Assembly (NCBI GenBank): GCA_020720525.1 | Contig: DYON01000035.1 | Coordinates: 1-15,101 of the forward strand | Direction of reading: 5' to 3' | Source: Acetofilamentum sp. | Lineage (GTDB): Bacteria; Bacteroidota; Bacteroidia; Bacteroidales; DTU049 | Length of the DNA stretch: 15,101 bases | Shown here: one piece after another, positions 1 through 6,454 of the stretch | Layout of the letters: every line of letters begins with the position of its first letter | Numbering within the stretch: position 1 is the stretch's first letter | Program-made: the position numbers and the translations under genes | Notes under the pieces: model-generated | The model's input: the letters and a program-made list of their open reading frames with translations, nothing else | Database searches by the model: none | Told to the model about the DNA's origin: nothing

Positions 1-45
1 GCGGTCCTTAAAAACGAAAAACCCTATGAAAAATATTTGGCTGTG

Positions 46-264
46 TCATAGAAATTTAGCTCCTTTGAACTGTTTTTCTCTAAGCATTGCTGCCTTTTTA
101 TCATCAAAAATCTCAGTATGCACAACAGTCCATGGTCGATATTTGATAGTCCAACCCTTGTTTCCTAACTCGTTATGAGACAAAATTCTTTGCTCGAAGT
201 ATGAAGTGTATCCAATGTGAATTTTGCTGCTTGAGGGTGAATGCAGCACGTAAACGGTGTACAT
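46..264 (-). CDS. GIY-YIG nuclease-fold small protein
   Basis: This 72-residue protein belongs to the small stand-alone GIY-YIG group (UPF0213/YhbQ-like). It begins MYTVYVLHS and has the second half of the signature as HIGYTS near residue 17. It then shows the usual R...HN.L..KGWTIKYRPW stretch and a C-terminal AA..REKQ.K block holding the expected catalytic Glu. I chose the Met at 264 rather than one 6 codons upstream because family members start MYTVYVL. The family is nuclease-like, but the cellular role of these short members is poorly known. The end (KGAKFL, then TGA) is about 10 residues shorter than many relatives, so it may be slightly truncated. It lies just downstream of the tRNA terminator on the same strand, and I see no clear promoter of its own. 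Confidence 0.8.
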   Translation of the reverse strand: MYTVYVLHSPSSSKIHIGYTSYFEQRILSHNELGNKGWTIKYRPWTVVHTEIFDDKKAAMLREKQFKGAKFL

Positions 265-280
265 AACACAAGTGTTTAAC

Positions 281-305
281 AAAAAAGCCGACTTTCGTCG
301 GCTTT
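281..305 (-). terminator. Intrinsic terminator of the tRNA-fMet transcript
   Basis: A perfect 9-bp stem (AAAGCCGAC at 284-292 with GTCGGCTTT at 297-305) closes a 4-nt loop. On the minus strand the stem runs into six T residues (complement of 281-286). It lies 8 nt past the 3' end of the tRNA, as expected for a terminator of that transcript. Confidence 0.88.
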
Positions 306-312
306 GTCTTAG

Positions 313-384
313 TAGCGGGGACAGGACTCGAACCTATGACCTTCGGGTTATGAGCCCGACGAGCTGCCACTGCTCCACCCCGCA
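313..384 (-). tRNA. Initiator tRNA-fMet (CAU anticodon)
   Basis: The minus strand reads as a complete 72-nt cloverleaf. The acceptor strands are UGCGGGG and CCCCGCU with discriminator A. There is a D arm with AGCUCG, an anticodon stem-loop UCGGG-CUCAUAA-CCCGA, and a T arm ending GGUUCGAGUCC. Two features mark it as the initiator and not an elongator: the three consecutive G:C pairs at the base of the anticodon stem, and the unpaired first acceptor position, here U1 opposite U72 (C1-A72 in E. coli). No CCA is encoded, so the 3' end must be added by CCA transferase. It has its own promoter (432-460) and terminator (281-305) and so looks like a single-gene unit. Confidence 0.96.
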
Positions 385-391
385 ATATATC

Positions 392-419
392 TTGAACTTC
401 TTTTTTTTGCTTACTTTTG
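392..419 (+). promoter_or_regulatory. Putative era operon promoter
   Basis: TTG at 392-394 and TACTTTTG at 412-419 fit the Bacteroidota housekeeping promoter (TTG, 17-nt spacer, TAnnTTTG). Transcription would begin near 423, leaving a leader of about 43 nt before the era ATG at 466. It faces the tRNA promoter on the other strand. Confidence 0.65.
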
Positions 420-431
420 CAAATCGAAGTG

Positions 432-461
432 CAAAGATACAACAATTTCTTTACTACCAAA
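432..461 (-). promoter_or_regulatory. Putative tRNA-fMet promoter
   Basis: Read on the minus strand, TTTG (complement of 458-461) is followed after 18 nt by TATCTTTG (complement of 432-439), an exact match to TAnnTTTG. Transcription would start near 428, about 44 nt before the mature tRNA end. The upstream element almost touches the era start codon. Confidence 0.7.
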
Positions 462-465
462 AAAA

Positions 466-1338
466 ATGTCGCATAAAAGTGGATTTGTAAACATTATCGG
501 GAACCCAAACGTGGGTAAATCGACGCTAATCAATGCTTTAACGGGTGAAAAAATATCAATTATTTCTCCTAAAGCCCAAACTACAAGGCAACGTGTACTC
601 GGTTTTCTGAGCACCGAAGAGTATCAGATTGTCTTTTCGGATACTCCTGGTTATGTCGAAAAACCATCGTATGAGCTTCATCACAAAATGTTGGGCTATA
701 TCGATACGTCCTTCGAAGATGCCGATATTGTGTTGATGATGGTTGAGTGCGGACAGAAGAAAATTCATGAAGGACTGATGCAGCGCTTGCAAAATCTGAA
801 AGTGCCGCTCATTATTATTATTAACAAGATAGATCTCAGCAACCAAGATGCACTTAAAGAACTTTTCCCTTTTTATTCAAGACTCTTTCCGAATGCCGAC
901 TTGATTAGTGTTTCGGCACTGCACAATTTTAATATTGAAGTGCTTTTGGCACGGGTTGTAGAAAAGCTACCCGAGCATCCGCCCTATTATCCCAAAGATG
1001 TAATGAGCGATCGGAACCTCCGCTTTTTTGTTTCGGAAATGATTCGCGAACAGATATTTCACATATTCGACAAGGAAATTCCATATCATTCCGAAGTAGT
1101 AATCGACTATTTCCGCGAGGAGGAAGAAATTCCAAAAATAGGCGCAATTATATATGTGAGCCGCGAAAGTCAGAAAAAAATCCTGATTGGGCACGAAGGA
1201 AAATCGATTAAAAAACTGGGCACGTATGCCCGCAAAAACATTGAGACATTCATGGGGCAACATGTATTTCTCGATTTGACAATTAAAGTAAAAGACTGGC
1301 GCGACAACGACAAAACATTGACACAACTGGGATATTGA
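466..1338 (+). CDS. era: GTPase Era
   Basis: Era is an essential GTPase that binds the 3' end of 16S rRNA and helps mature the 30S ribosomal subunit. The 290-residue protein has the normal family length and order. G1 is GNPNVGKST (12-20), the switch region carries TT (39-40), G3 is DTPG (59-62) and G4 is NKID (120-123), followed by an SVSAL G5 loop. A C-terminal KH RNA-binding domain has its GxxG loop as GHEG (242-245). The ATG at 466 is the only start that gives the usual short N-terminus before the G1 strand. No Shine-Dalgarno is present and the upstream sequence is A-rich. The gene is first in an operon with der, 1 nt downstream, so two ribosome-assembly GTPases are co-expressed. Confidence 0.97.
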   Translation: MSHKSGFVNIIGNPNVGKSTLINALTGEKISIISPKAQTTRQRVLGFLSTEEYQIVFSDTPGYVEKPSYELHHKMLGYIDTSFEDADIVLMMVECGQKKIHEGLMQRLQNLKVPLIIIINKIDLSNQDALKELFPFYSRLFPNADLISVSALHNFNIEVLLARVVEKLPEHPPYYPKDVMSDRNLRFFVSEMIREQIFHIFDKEIPYHSEVVIDYFREEEEIPKIGAIIYVSRESQKKILIGHEGKSIKKLGTYARKNIETFMGQHVFLDLTIKVKDWRDNDKTLTQLGY

Positions 1339-1339
1339 C

Positions 1340-2644
1340 ATGGGAAACATTTTAGCAATTGTAGGAAGACCCAACGTGGGCAAATCGACTTTTTTCAACC
1401 GATTGGTGGGCGAACGCGAAGCTATCGAAGATCCAACAAGCGGGGTTACTCGCGATCGGCATTATGGCAAGAGCGACTGGAACGGAATTTCTTTTTCGGT
1501 AATCGACACTGGCGGATATGTACACAACAGCGACGATATTTTCGAAGGTGAAATAAAACGACAGGTTGAACTGGCTATTTCGGAAGCCGACGCCATTCTC
1601 TTTATCACCGATGTTCACGAAGGTTTTACTCCAATGGACGAAGACGTTGCCGATTTGCTTCGTCGATGCAAAAAGCCAGTTGTAATGGCGGTAAATAAAG
1701 CCGACAACAACAAAATGGCTTTAGAAATTGCCGAGTTTTATTCGAGTGGCTTTGGCGAAATTTTCGCAATCAGTGCTATCAACGGAAGTGGTACAGGAGA
1801 ATTGCTCGACGAAATAGTAAAATCGTTTTCGCCAGAACCCGAATTGGAAGAAACCGATTATGCTCGCGTGGCCATAGTAGGCCGACCAAACGCAGGCAAA
1901 AGCAGTATTTTGAACACCCTTACTGGCGAAGAACGGTCTATTGTAACACCTTTACCAGGAACAACGCGCGACAGCATTTTTACCGATTACAACAAGTTTG
2001 GTTTCAACTTCCTACTTGTCGATACGGCAGGGCTTCGCAAAAGGACTAAAATCGATGACAATATCGAATTTTATTCAACGGTACGAGCCATTCGCTCAAT
2101 CGAAAACAGCGATGTTTGTTTATTGGTTATTGATGCTACAAGAGGAATTGAAGCACAAGACATTCACATTTTAAATATCATCAATCAAAATAAAAAAGGT
2201 GTTGTTATTGTAATGAACAAATGGGATTTGGTTGAAAAAGATCACAAAACCATGGACGAATACAAGGCGATGGTTGAGAGTACTATTAAGCCGCAATCGG
2301 ATGTGCCTATTGTTTTCACCAGTGCTACCGAAAAAACCAGAGTCATAAAAATGCTTGAGTTGTTGCAAATGGTACACGAAAACCGCCGCCGAAAAATAAG
2401 CACTTCGAAGCTCAACAATGTAATGTTGCCAATTATAACAGAAACTGCGCCGCCAATGTTCAAAGGCAAACGCGTGAAAATCAAATACATCACCCAGCTT
2501 CAGTTGGCATACCCGTCGTTTGTGTTTTTCTGCAATTTGCCCCAATATATCAAGGAGCCATATAGGCGTTTCATTGAGCGTAAAATGCGTGAAAACTTCG
2601 ACTTCACTGGTTGCAATATCATGCTTTATTTTAGAGAAAAATAG
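1340..2644 (+). CDS. der: Double-domain GTPase Der (EngA)
   Basis: Der is an essential GTPase with two G domains that acts in assembly of the 50S subunit. The 434-residue protein shows the complete layout. The first G domain has GRPNVGKST (9-17), DTGG (56-59) and NKAD (119-122). The second has GRPNAGKSS (181-189), DTAG (228-231), NKWD (293-296) and an SAT loop (328-330). A C-terminal KH-like domain spans about 350-434 (KIKYITQ...PSFVFF.N near 381-399 is typical). Its ATG follows the era stop by 1 nt and its TAG lies 2 nt before the next start, so translation of the three genes is probably coupled. Length and motifs are ordinary and nothing appears missing. Confidence 0.97.
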   Translation: MGNILAIVGRPNVGKSTFFNRLVGEREAIEDPTSGVTRDRHYGKSDWNGISFSVIDTGGYVHNSDDIFEGEIKRQVELAISEADAILFITDVHEGFTPMDEDVADLLRRCKKPVVMAVNKADNNKMALEIAEFYSSGFGEIFAISAINGSGTGELLDEIVKSFSPEPELEETDYARVAIVGRPNAGKSSILNTLTGEERSIVTPLPGTTRDSIFTDYNKFGFNFLLVDTAGLRKRTKIDDNIEFYSTVRAIRSIENSDVCLLVIDATRGIEAQDIHILNIINQNKKGVVIVMNKWDLVEKDHKTMDEYKAMVESTIKPQSDVPIVFTSATEKTRVIKMLELLQMVHENRRRKISTSKLNNVMLPIITETAPPMFKGKRVKIKYITQLQLAYPSFVFFCNLPQYIKEPYRRFIERKMRENFDFTGCNIMLYFREK

Positions 2645-2646
2645 AC

Positions 2647-3012
2647 ATGAGGGTCGATAAGTTTTTGTGGACTGTACGGGTTTTCAAAACCAGATCGGTC
2701 GCAACCGAAGCCTGTCGCACAGGAAGAGTTAGTATCAACGGAAATGAAGCCAAAGCTGCACGCGATGTTGCTGTAGGCGATTCCATTTCAATTCGGCTCA
2801 ATGTATTCACACGTACCGTTGCTGTGCTTGGATTTCCCAAAGCACGTGTGGGGGCAAAGCTTGTTGAGCTGTATATGGTCGATAACACACCCGACGAAGA
2901 AGTTAAGAAACTGGAAATGTCGCGCGAACGACTTGTGTTTCAGCGCCCAAGAGGTGCAGGCCGTCCTACCAAAAAAGAGCGTCGCGAGTTAGATGAATGG
3001 ATGGAAGAGTGA
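2647..3012 (+). CDS. hslR: Hsp15-like S4-domain RNA-binding protein
   Basis: This 121-residue basic protein opens with an S4 RNA-binding fold (about residues 1-60; MRVDKFLWTVRVFKTRS, then GRVSINGN). It ends with an RGAGRPTKKERREL segment matching the Hsp15 C-terminal tail. In E. coli, Hsp15 binds 50S subunits that still carry a nascent chain and rescues stalled particles. That role is family knowledge and is not shown here. The start is 2 nt after der, so it is the third gene of the era-der operon, consistent with a ribosome-related job. Only the family assignment is firm. A general S4-domain RNA-binding protein would be the more cautious name. Confidence 0.88.
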   Translation: MRVDKFLWTVRVFKTRSVATEACRTGRVSINGNEAKAARDVAVGDSISIRLNVFTRTVAVLGFPKARVGAKLVELYMVDNTPDEEVKKLEMSRERLVFQRPRGAGRPTKKERRELDEWMEE

Positions 3013-3254
3013 TTTTTTACTGAGAGTTTTCTAATTCTACAGAAAAACATAAGCTGTAAAGTTTACGGCTTATGAAAAGAAAATTCCTCGGCACCTCTGC
3101 ACAGAAGTCGGTCGGCCCTGCGCTTGGCAGGAAGAATTGTACTGTAAATAACAATTTCGACCGTTGGTAATCAATTTTGCTACTAAAAATCAAATTATTT
3201 AACCAGTATTTTCAAGAAAATGAACAATAAAAAAACTTTTTTTATCAAACAGGC
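3013..3254. other. Gene-free gap with hairpins and a GC-rich patch
   Basis: No convincing gene lies here. At 3049-3073 there is a near-perfect inverted repeat (ATAAGCTGTAAA, one base, TTTACGGCTTAT, with one G-U type pair) without a following T-run on the plus strand. At 3084-3133 an unusually GC-rich patch is enclosed by TTCCT (3084-3088) and AGGAA (3129-3133), with smaller stems inside such as CCTG (3117-3120) with CAGG (3128-3131). It precedes the rplM promoter, so it belongs to the 3' end of the era operon transcript or to a separate small RNA, and not to the rplM leader. Confidence 0.4.
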
Positions 3255-3284
3255 TTGGTTAATAAAAAAATATTTCTACCTTTG
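3255..3284 (+). promoter_or_regulatory. Putative rplM promoter
   Basis: TTG at 3255-3257, a 19-nt spacer and TACCTTTG at 3277-3284 match the Bacteroidota promoter consensus exactly. The predicted start near 3288 leaves about 42 nt before the rplM ATG at 3330. It overlaps the upstream reading-frame extension of rplM, which therefore cannot be translated from this transcript. Confidence 0.72.
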
Positions 3285-3329
3285 CAGCCCGAAATAAAAA
3301 TAGGGCTTCATCTCTCTAAAACATCTGAA

Positions 3330-3785
3330 ATGGACACGCTCAGTTATAAAACAATTTCTGCCAACAAGGCCACTGCAAACAAAGAGTGGGTTGTGGTTGA
3401 TGCTACCGATCTGCCTTTAGGCCGTTTGGCTTCAATGGTTGCCCTCATGCTTCGTGGCAAGCATAAAACCAATTTTACCCCGCATGCCGATTGTGGCGAC
3501 AATGTTATTGTTCTGAATGCGACAAAAGTGAAACTTTCCGGTAAAAAAATGACCGATAAGGTATATACTCGACATACTGGTTATCCTGGTGGTCAGCGAT
3601 TCAGCCATCCCAGCGATTTGATGAAAACCAAACCCGAATCCATTATTGAAATGGCAGTTAAGGGTATGCTTCCCAAAAATGCTTTGGGACGCGAATTGTT
3701 CAGAAATTTGTATGTGTATGCTGCAGCCGAGCACAAGCACGAAGCTCAGCAACCCAAAACGGTGAATATTAACGAACTTAAATAA
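3330..3785 (+). CDS. rplM: 50S ribosomal protein L13
   Basis: L13 is an early-assembly protein of the large subunit that contacts 23S rRNA. The 151-residue protein begins MDTLSYKTISANKATANKEW and continues with the conserved blocks LPLGRLAS, a GK-K--FTPH-D-GD region, TGYPGGQR and KGMLPKN.LGR. It ends with the H.AQQPK segment. The reading frame stays open upstream to a TTG at 3255, but I start it at the ATG at 3330. L13 proteins of this phylum begin at this Met, and a strong promoter occupies 3255-3284. Next comes rpsI after 5 nt, the standard L13-S9 pair. Confidence 0.96.
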   Translation: MDTLSYKTISANKATANKEWVVVDATDLPLGRLASMVALMLRGKHKTNFTPHADCGDNVIVLNATKVKLSGKKMTDKVYTRHTGYPGGQRFSHPSDLMKTKPESIIEMAVKGMLPKNALGRELFRNLYVYAAAEHKHEAQQPKTVNINELK

Positions 3786-3790
3786 CGGCA

Positions 3791-4177
3791 ATGTCTTTAA
3801 CAATCACTTTAGGCAGAAGAAAAACCGCAGTTGCCCGTCTCAGACTCACTCCTGGAACAGGTGTTGTAACTGTGAATGGCAGGGACTATAAAAACTATTT
3901 CCCTATCGAAACACTGCAGTATATTATCGACCAACCTTTTATTATTACCGGAACCACAGCTCAGTACGATGTGAGAGCTTTGCTAGATGGTGGTGGAATT
4001 AAAGGTCAAGCCGAGGCATTGCGTCTTGCAATTTCGCGCGCTCTAGTCGAAATTAATGAAGAATATCGCTCGGCATTGAAAGAACAAGGTTTGATGCGTC
4101 GCGACCCACGTATGGTTGAACGTAAGAAACCAGGTCGTCCAAAAGCAAGAAAAAGATTTCAATTCTCTAAACGTTAA
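3791..4177 (+). CDS. rpsI: 30S ribosomal protein S9
   Basis: S9 sits in the 30S head, and its C-terminal tail reaches the P-site tRNA. The 128-residue protein shows the family hallmarks: LGRRKTAVARLRL near the N-terminus, GTG...VNGRD, then DVRALLDGGGIKGQAEALRLAISRAL in two conserved blocks (about residues 60-85). It finishes with the RRDPRMVERKKPGRPKARK region and the terminal FSKR, whose last lysine and arginine contact the P-site tRNA in other bacteria. The ATG lies 5 nt after the rplM stop, so the two genes form one operon. A strong hairpin with a T-run begins 30 nt downstream. Confidence 0.97.
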   Translation: MSLTITLGRRKTAVARLRLTPGTGVVTVNGRDYKNYFPIETLQYIIDQPFIITGTTAQYDVRALLDGGGIKGQAEALRLAISRALVEINEEYRSALKEQGLMRRDPRMVERKKPGRPKARKRFQFSKR

Positions 4178-4206
4178 TTCTTTACGGATTACGAGTTTAG
4201 TATCCA

Positions 4207-4250
4207 AATTGCTGAGACCGTTTTTATACGCTACTCAGCAATTGTTTTTT
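4207..4250 (+). terminator. Intrinsic terminator or attenuator between rpsI and rpsB
   Basis: A perfect 10-bp stem (AATTGCTGAG at 4207-4216, CTCAGCAATT at 4234-4243) with a 17-nt loop is followed by GTTTTTT (4244-4250). It lies 40 nt before rpsB. I found no good TAnnTTTG promoter between rpsI and rpsB. It may therefore attenuate read-through into rpsB-tsf instead of fully ending the transcript. Confidence 0.85.
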
Positions 4251-4289
4251 CAAATCGAAAGGAACGTAAACTAAAAAACACAATAGTAA

Positions 4290-5159
4290 ATGGCTAATGT
4301 AAATTTTGATCAACTCCTCGACGCTGGCTGTCATTTTGGACACCTCCGTCGCAAATGGAATCCCAACATGGCTCCTTATATCTTTATGGAGCAAAACGGT
4401 ATTCACATCATCGACCTCTATAAGACAATTGCTAAGCTCGACGAAGCTGGAGCAGCTCTTCATCAGATGGCGAAATCGGGCCGTAAAATTTTGTTTATCG
4501 GCACCAAAAAACAAGCTAAAGAAATAGTGGCCGAAGCAGCTCGCTCCGTTGGAATGCCTTATGTGGTAGAACGCTGGCCTGGTGGAATGCTTACCAACTT
4601 TGCAACTATTCGCAAGGCTGTAAAAAAAATGTCCAACATCGACAAAATGCTCACCGATCCTTCGTTTACCAATATCTCGAAGCGCGAACGTTTGCAAATT
4701 ACCCGCGAACGTGCCAAACTCGAAAAAAACCTTGGTTCAATTTCCGATTTGAACAAACTTCCTTCAGCTCTTTTTGTGGTTGATATCCTTAAAGAACATA
4801 TTGCTGTGGCCGAAGCTCAAATTCTTGGAATTCCCACTTTCGCAATTGTCGATACCAATTCCGATCCCAAAAAAGTCGATTTCCCTATTCCAGCAAACGA
4901 CGATGCAGGCAAATCGATTATCGTAATTCTTGACGAGGTTTGTCGTCGTATCAATGAAGGTCTCGAAGAACGCAAAATGATTAAAGACAACGAAACTGCC
5001 GACGATTCGGACGATGACAATGCCAACGATAAAGGTGGAGTTGGTGCTAACACCGAAACCGAAGACGAAGATGGCAACAAATCGAAACGCAAACGTACTA
5101 TTTCTAAAGCTCCTGCTAAAGGTGGTACTCGCAAAATCAATATCGAAGTTAAAGACTAA
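4290..5159 (+). CDS. rpsB: 30S ribosomal protein S2 with long charged tail
   Basis: S2 joins the back of the 30S subunit late in assembly and is needed for S1 binding in many bacteria. The core (about residues 1-230) is typical: LLDAGCHFGH..RKWNPNM at the start, IHIIDLYKT, IGTKKQAK (70-77), ERWPGGMLTN (94-103), PSALFVVD (158-165) and GIPTFAIVDTNSDP (180-193). After residue 232 comes a tail of nearly 60 residues. It is first acidic (ADDSDDDNAND, then TETEDEDG) and then basic (KSKRKRTISKAPAKGGTRK). This makes the protein 289 residues, against about 240 in E. coli. The tail is low-complexity and probably disordered. tsf follows after 12 nt, the usual S2-EF-Ts pairing. Confidence 0.96.
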   Translation: MANVNFDQLLDAGCHFGHLRRKWNPNMAPYIFMEQNGIHIIDLYKTIAKLDEAGAALHQMAKSGRKILFIGTKKQAKEIVAEAARSVGMPYVVERWPGGMLTNFATIRKAVKKMSNIDKMLTDPSFTNISKRERLQITRERAKLEKNLGSISDLNKLPSALFVVDILKEHIAVAEAQILGIPTFAIVDTNSDPKKVDFPIPANDDAGKSIIVILDEVCRRINEGLEERKMIKDNETADDSDDDNANDKGGVGANTETEDEDGNKSKRKRTISKAPAKGGTRKINIEVKD

Positions 5160-5171
5160 AAAGAACAAATT

Positions 5172-6005
5172 ATGGCAAATATTAGCGCAGCTGATGTATA
5201 TAAGCTCAGAGATCTCACTGGTGCTGGTGTAATGGATTGCAAAGGAGCTTTGGTTGAATCGGATGGCAATTTCGACAAAGCAATTGAAATTCTTCGCAAA
5301 AAAGGACAAAAATTGGCAATGAAACGTGCCGATCGCGAAGCCAACGAAGGCGTTGTGGTTGCTGGTGTTGACGATGCTGCTACTTTTGGTGCTGTTTTGA
5401 TGATCAATTGCGAAACCGATTTCGTTGCTAAAAACGACGACTTCAATACTTCTGCTAAATTGTTTCTCGATACAGCCATCGCTTTCAAGGTTAACAGCCT
5501 CGATGCATTGCTTGCTCTCCAAATTGATGGTCGCAGCATCAGCGATCTTGTTACCGACCTCATTGGAAAAATCGGCGAGAAAATCTCTATTTCTCATTAC
5601 GAATTTATCGAAGCTCATCAGGTGGGTTTCTACAATCATCATAGCCACCGAATCAGTACTCTTGTTGGTTTTACCCAAACTGGCGAAAAAGTTGCTGATG
5701 CAGGAAAAGATGTTGCTATGCAGATTGCAGCCATGAACCCTGTTGCTGTTGATAAAGATTTCGTTCCTCAGTCGGTTATCGACAAAGAAATCGAAATTGG
5801 AAAAGAACAAGCTCGTCAGGAAGGAAAACCAGAAGAAATGCTTGAGAAAATTGCAATGGGTAAACTCAACAAATTCTTTAAAGAAAGCACTTTGTTGAAT
5901 CAAGATTTCATTAAAGATGGCAGCATGACTGTTGGGAAATATCTCACAACCGTTAGCGCCGACCTTAGTGTTACCAAATTTTTCCGCCTTGCCCTTGGCG
6001 AATAA
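5172..6005 (+). CDS. tsf: Elongation factor Ts
   Basis: EF-Ts recharges EF-Tu by driving GDP release. The 277-residue protein has an N-terminal UBA-like domain (about 1-50) with RDLTGAGVMDCKGAL (13-27), then the core contact motif TDFVAKN (82-88). Two dimerisation-type core subdomains follow, with the second marked by DVAMQIAAMNP (180-190). Length is close to the family norm. The ATG at 5172 gives the usual N-terminus. The stretch before it (AAAAAGAACAAATT) is A-rich with no clear ribosome-binding site, typical of the neighbours. tsf is the last gene of the unit and a strong terminator follows 25 nt after the stop. Confidence 0.97.
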   Translation: MANISAADVYKLRDLTGAGVMDCKGALVESDGNFDKAIEILRKKGQKLAMKRADREANEGVVVAGVDDAATFGAVLMINCETDFVAKNDDFNTSAKLFLDTAIAFKVNSLDALLALQIDGRSISDLVTDLIGKIGEKISISHYEFIEAHQVGFYNHHSHRISTLVGFTQTGEKVADAGKDVAMQIAAMNPVAVDKDFVPQSVIDKEIEIGKEQARQEGKPEEMLEKIAMGKLNKFFKESTLLNQDFIKDGSMTVGKYLTTVSADLSVTKFFRLALGE

Positions 6006-6030
6006 CAAACAACTTGTTTGAATTTGATTT

Positions 6031-6062
6031 AAAGCCATCTGCCAAAAACAGGTGGCTTTTTT
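6031..6062 (+). terminator. Intrinsic terminator after tsf
   Basis: AAAGCCATCTG (6031-6041) pairs with CAGGTGGCTTT (6049-6059) through 11 positions including one G-U pair. The loop is 7 nt and a run of six T residues follows (6057-6062). This ends the ribosomal protein operon. Confidence 0.9.
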
Positions 6063-6172
6063 GATGTGCTGCTTTCCGATAAAAACTTTACAATAATCTG
6101 CAAAACCAATAATAAAACCGCAGGCAGTATGTTGGTAAAGCAGAGGGCTGGGTTTTCTCGAAAGCAATCATC

Positions 6173-6199
6173 CACAGATGACGCAAATTGCGCAGATTT
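6173..6199 (+). repeat. Three 9-nt tandem units (CRCARATTK type)
   Basis: Three consecutive units can be read: CACAGATGA (6173-6181), CGCAAATTG (6182-6190) and CGCAGATTT (6191-6199). They differ at only a few positions each. Inverted relatives lie at 6317-6382. Confidence 0.7.
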
Positions 6200-6277
6200 T
6201 AAATTGCTCCAGCAAAGCCAACAATTCACACAGACAATTTCCATGCTTTGCTTCACAAACCAAGTAAATTGTGGATT

Positions 6278-6292
6278 AATCTGAATCAGATT
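6278..6292. repeat. Short palindrome
   Basis: AATCTGA and TCAGATT flank a single A, giving a perfect 15-nt dyad between the two repeat groups. It overlaps a second dyad (TGAATC-A-GATTCA, 6282-6294). It could be an operator or the central symmetry of the repeat element. Confidence 0.5.
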
Positions 6293-6316
6293 CAATCGCC
6301 GATTGGAGCTGGTTCC

Positions 6317-6382
6317 ATCTGCGCAAATTGAGAGATTCTCACTGAAATTGAGGCATATTCTGCGTCATCCCCAAAATCTGCG
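6317..6382 (-). repeat. Inverted copies of the CGCAGATT repeat
   Basis: ATCTGCGCAAATT (6317-6329), TCTGCGTCAT (6359-6368) and AAAATCTGCG (6373-6382) are reverse-complement relatives of the tandem units at 6173-6199. TGCGTCATC, for example, is the exact complement of GATGACGCA. The two groups face each other across about 120 nt. Confidence 0.6.
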
Positions 6383-6454
6383 GGCGAGAAATTGTTTTTT
6401 AATTTTATCGGACAATACAGGTTTTTATTTGCTTTGTGCATTGATAAAATAGCT

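Larger units (their letters stand above)
6063..6454. other. Non-coding stretch with repeat remnants
   Basis: About 390 nt without a credible gene. It holds the 9-nt tandem units at 6173-6199, the short palindrome at 6278-6292 and the inverted repeat copies at 6317-6382, all given separately. The part nearest the next gene (6391-6454) is T-rich with only a weak promoter-like TTGCTTTG (6429-6436). Confidence 0.5.

Noticed and set aside
3255..3329. A 25-residue N-terminal extension of L13 from a TTG
   Set aside because: The promoter at 3255-3284 overlaps it, and L13 of the phylum starts at the Met at 3330.
4764..6167. A 467-codon open frame on the minus strand across rpsB and tsf
   Set aside because: It lies antisense to two universally conserved genes with intact motifs. 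Its Phe/Ser/Asn-rich product has no recognisable domain. The opening results from the sense genes' codon choice, which rarely yields antisense stops.
6029..6295. An 88-codon minus-strand frame in the non-coding stretch
   Set aside because: It crosses the tsf terminator and the repeat units, with no promoter and no domain-like sequence.
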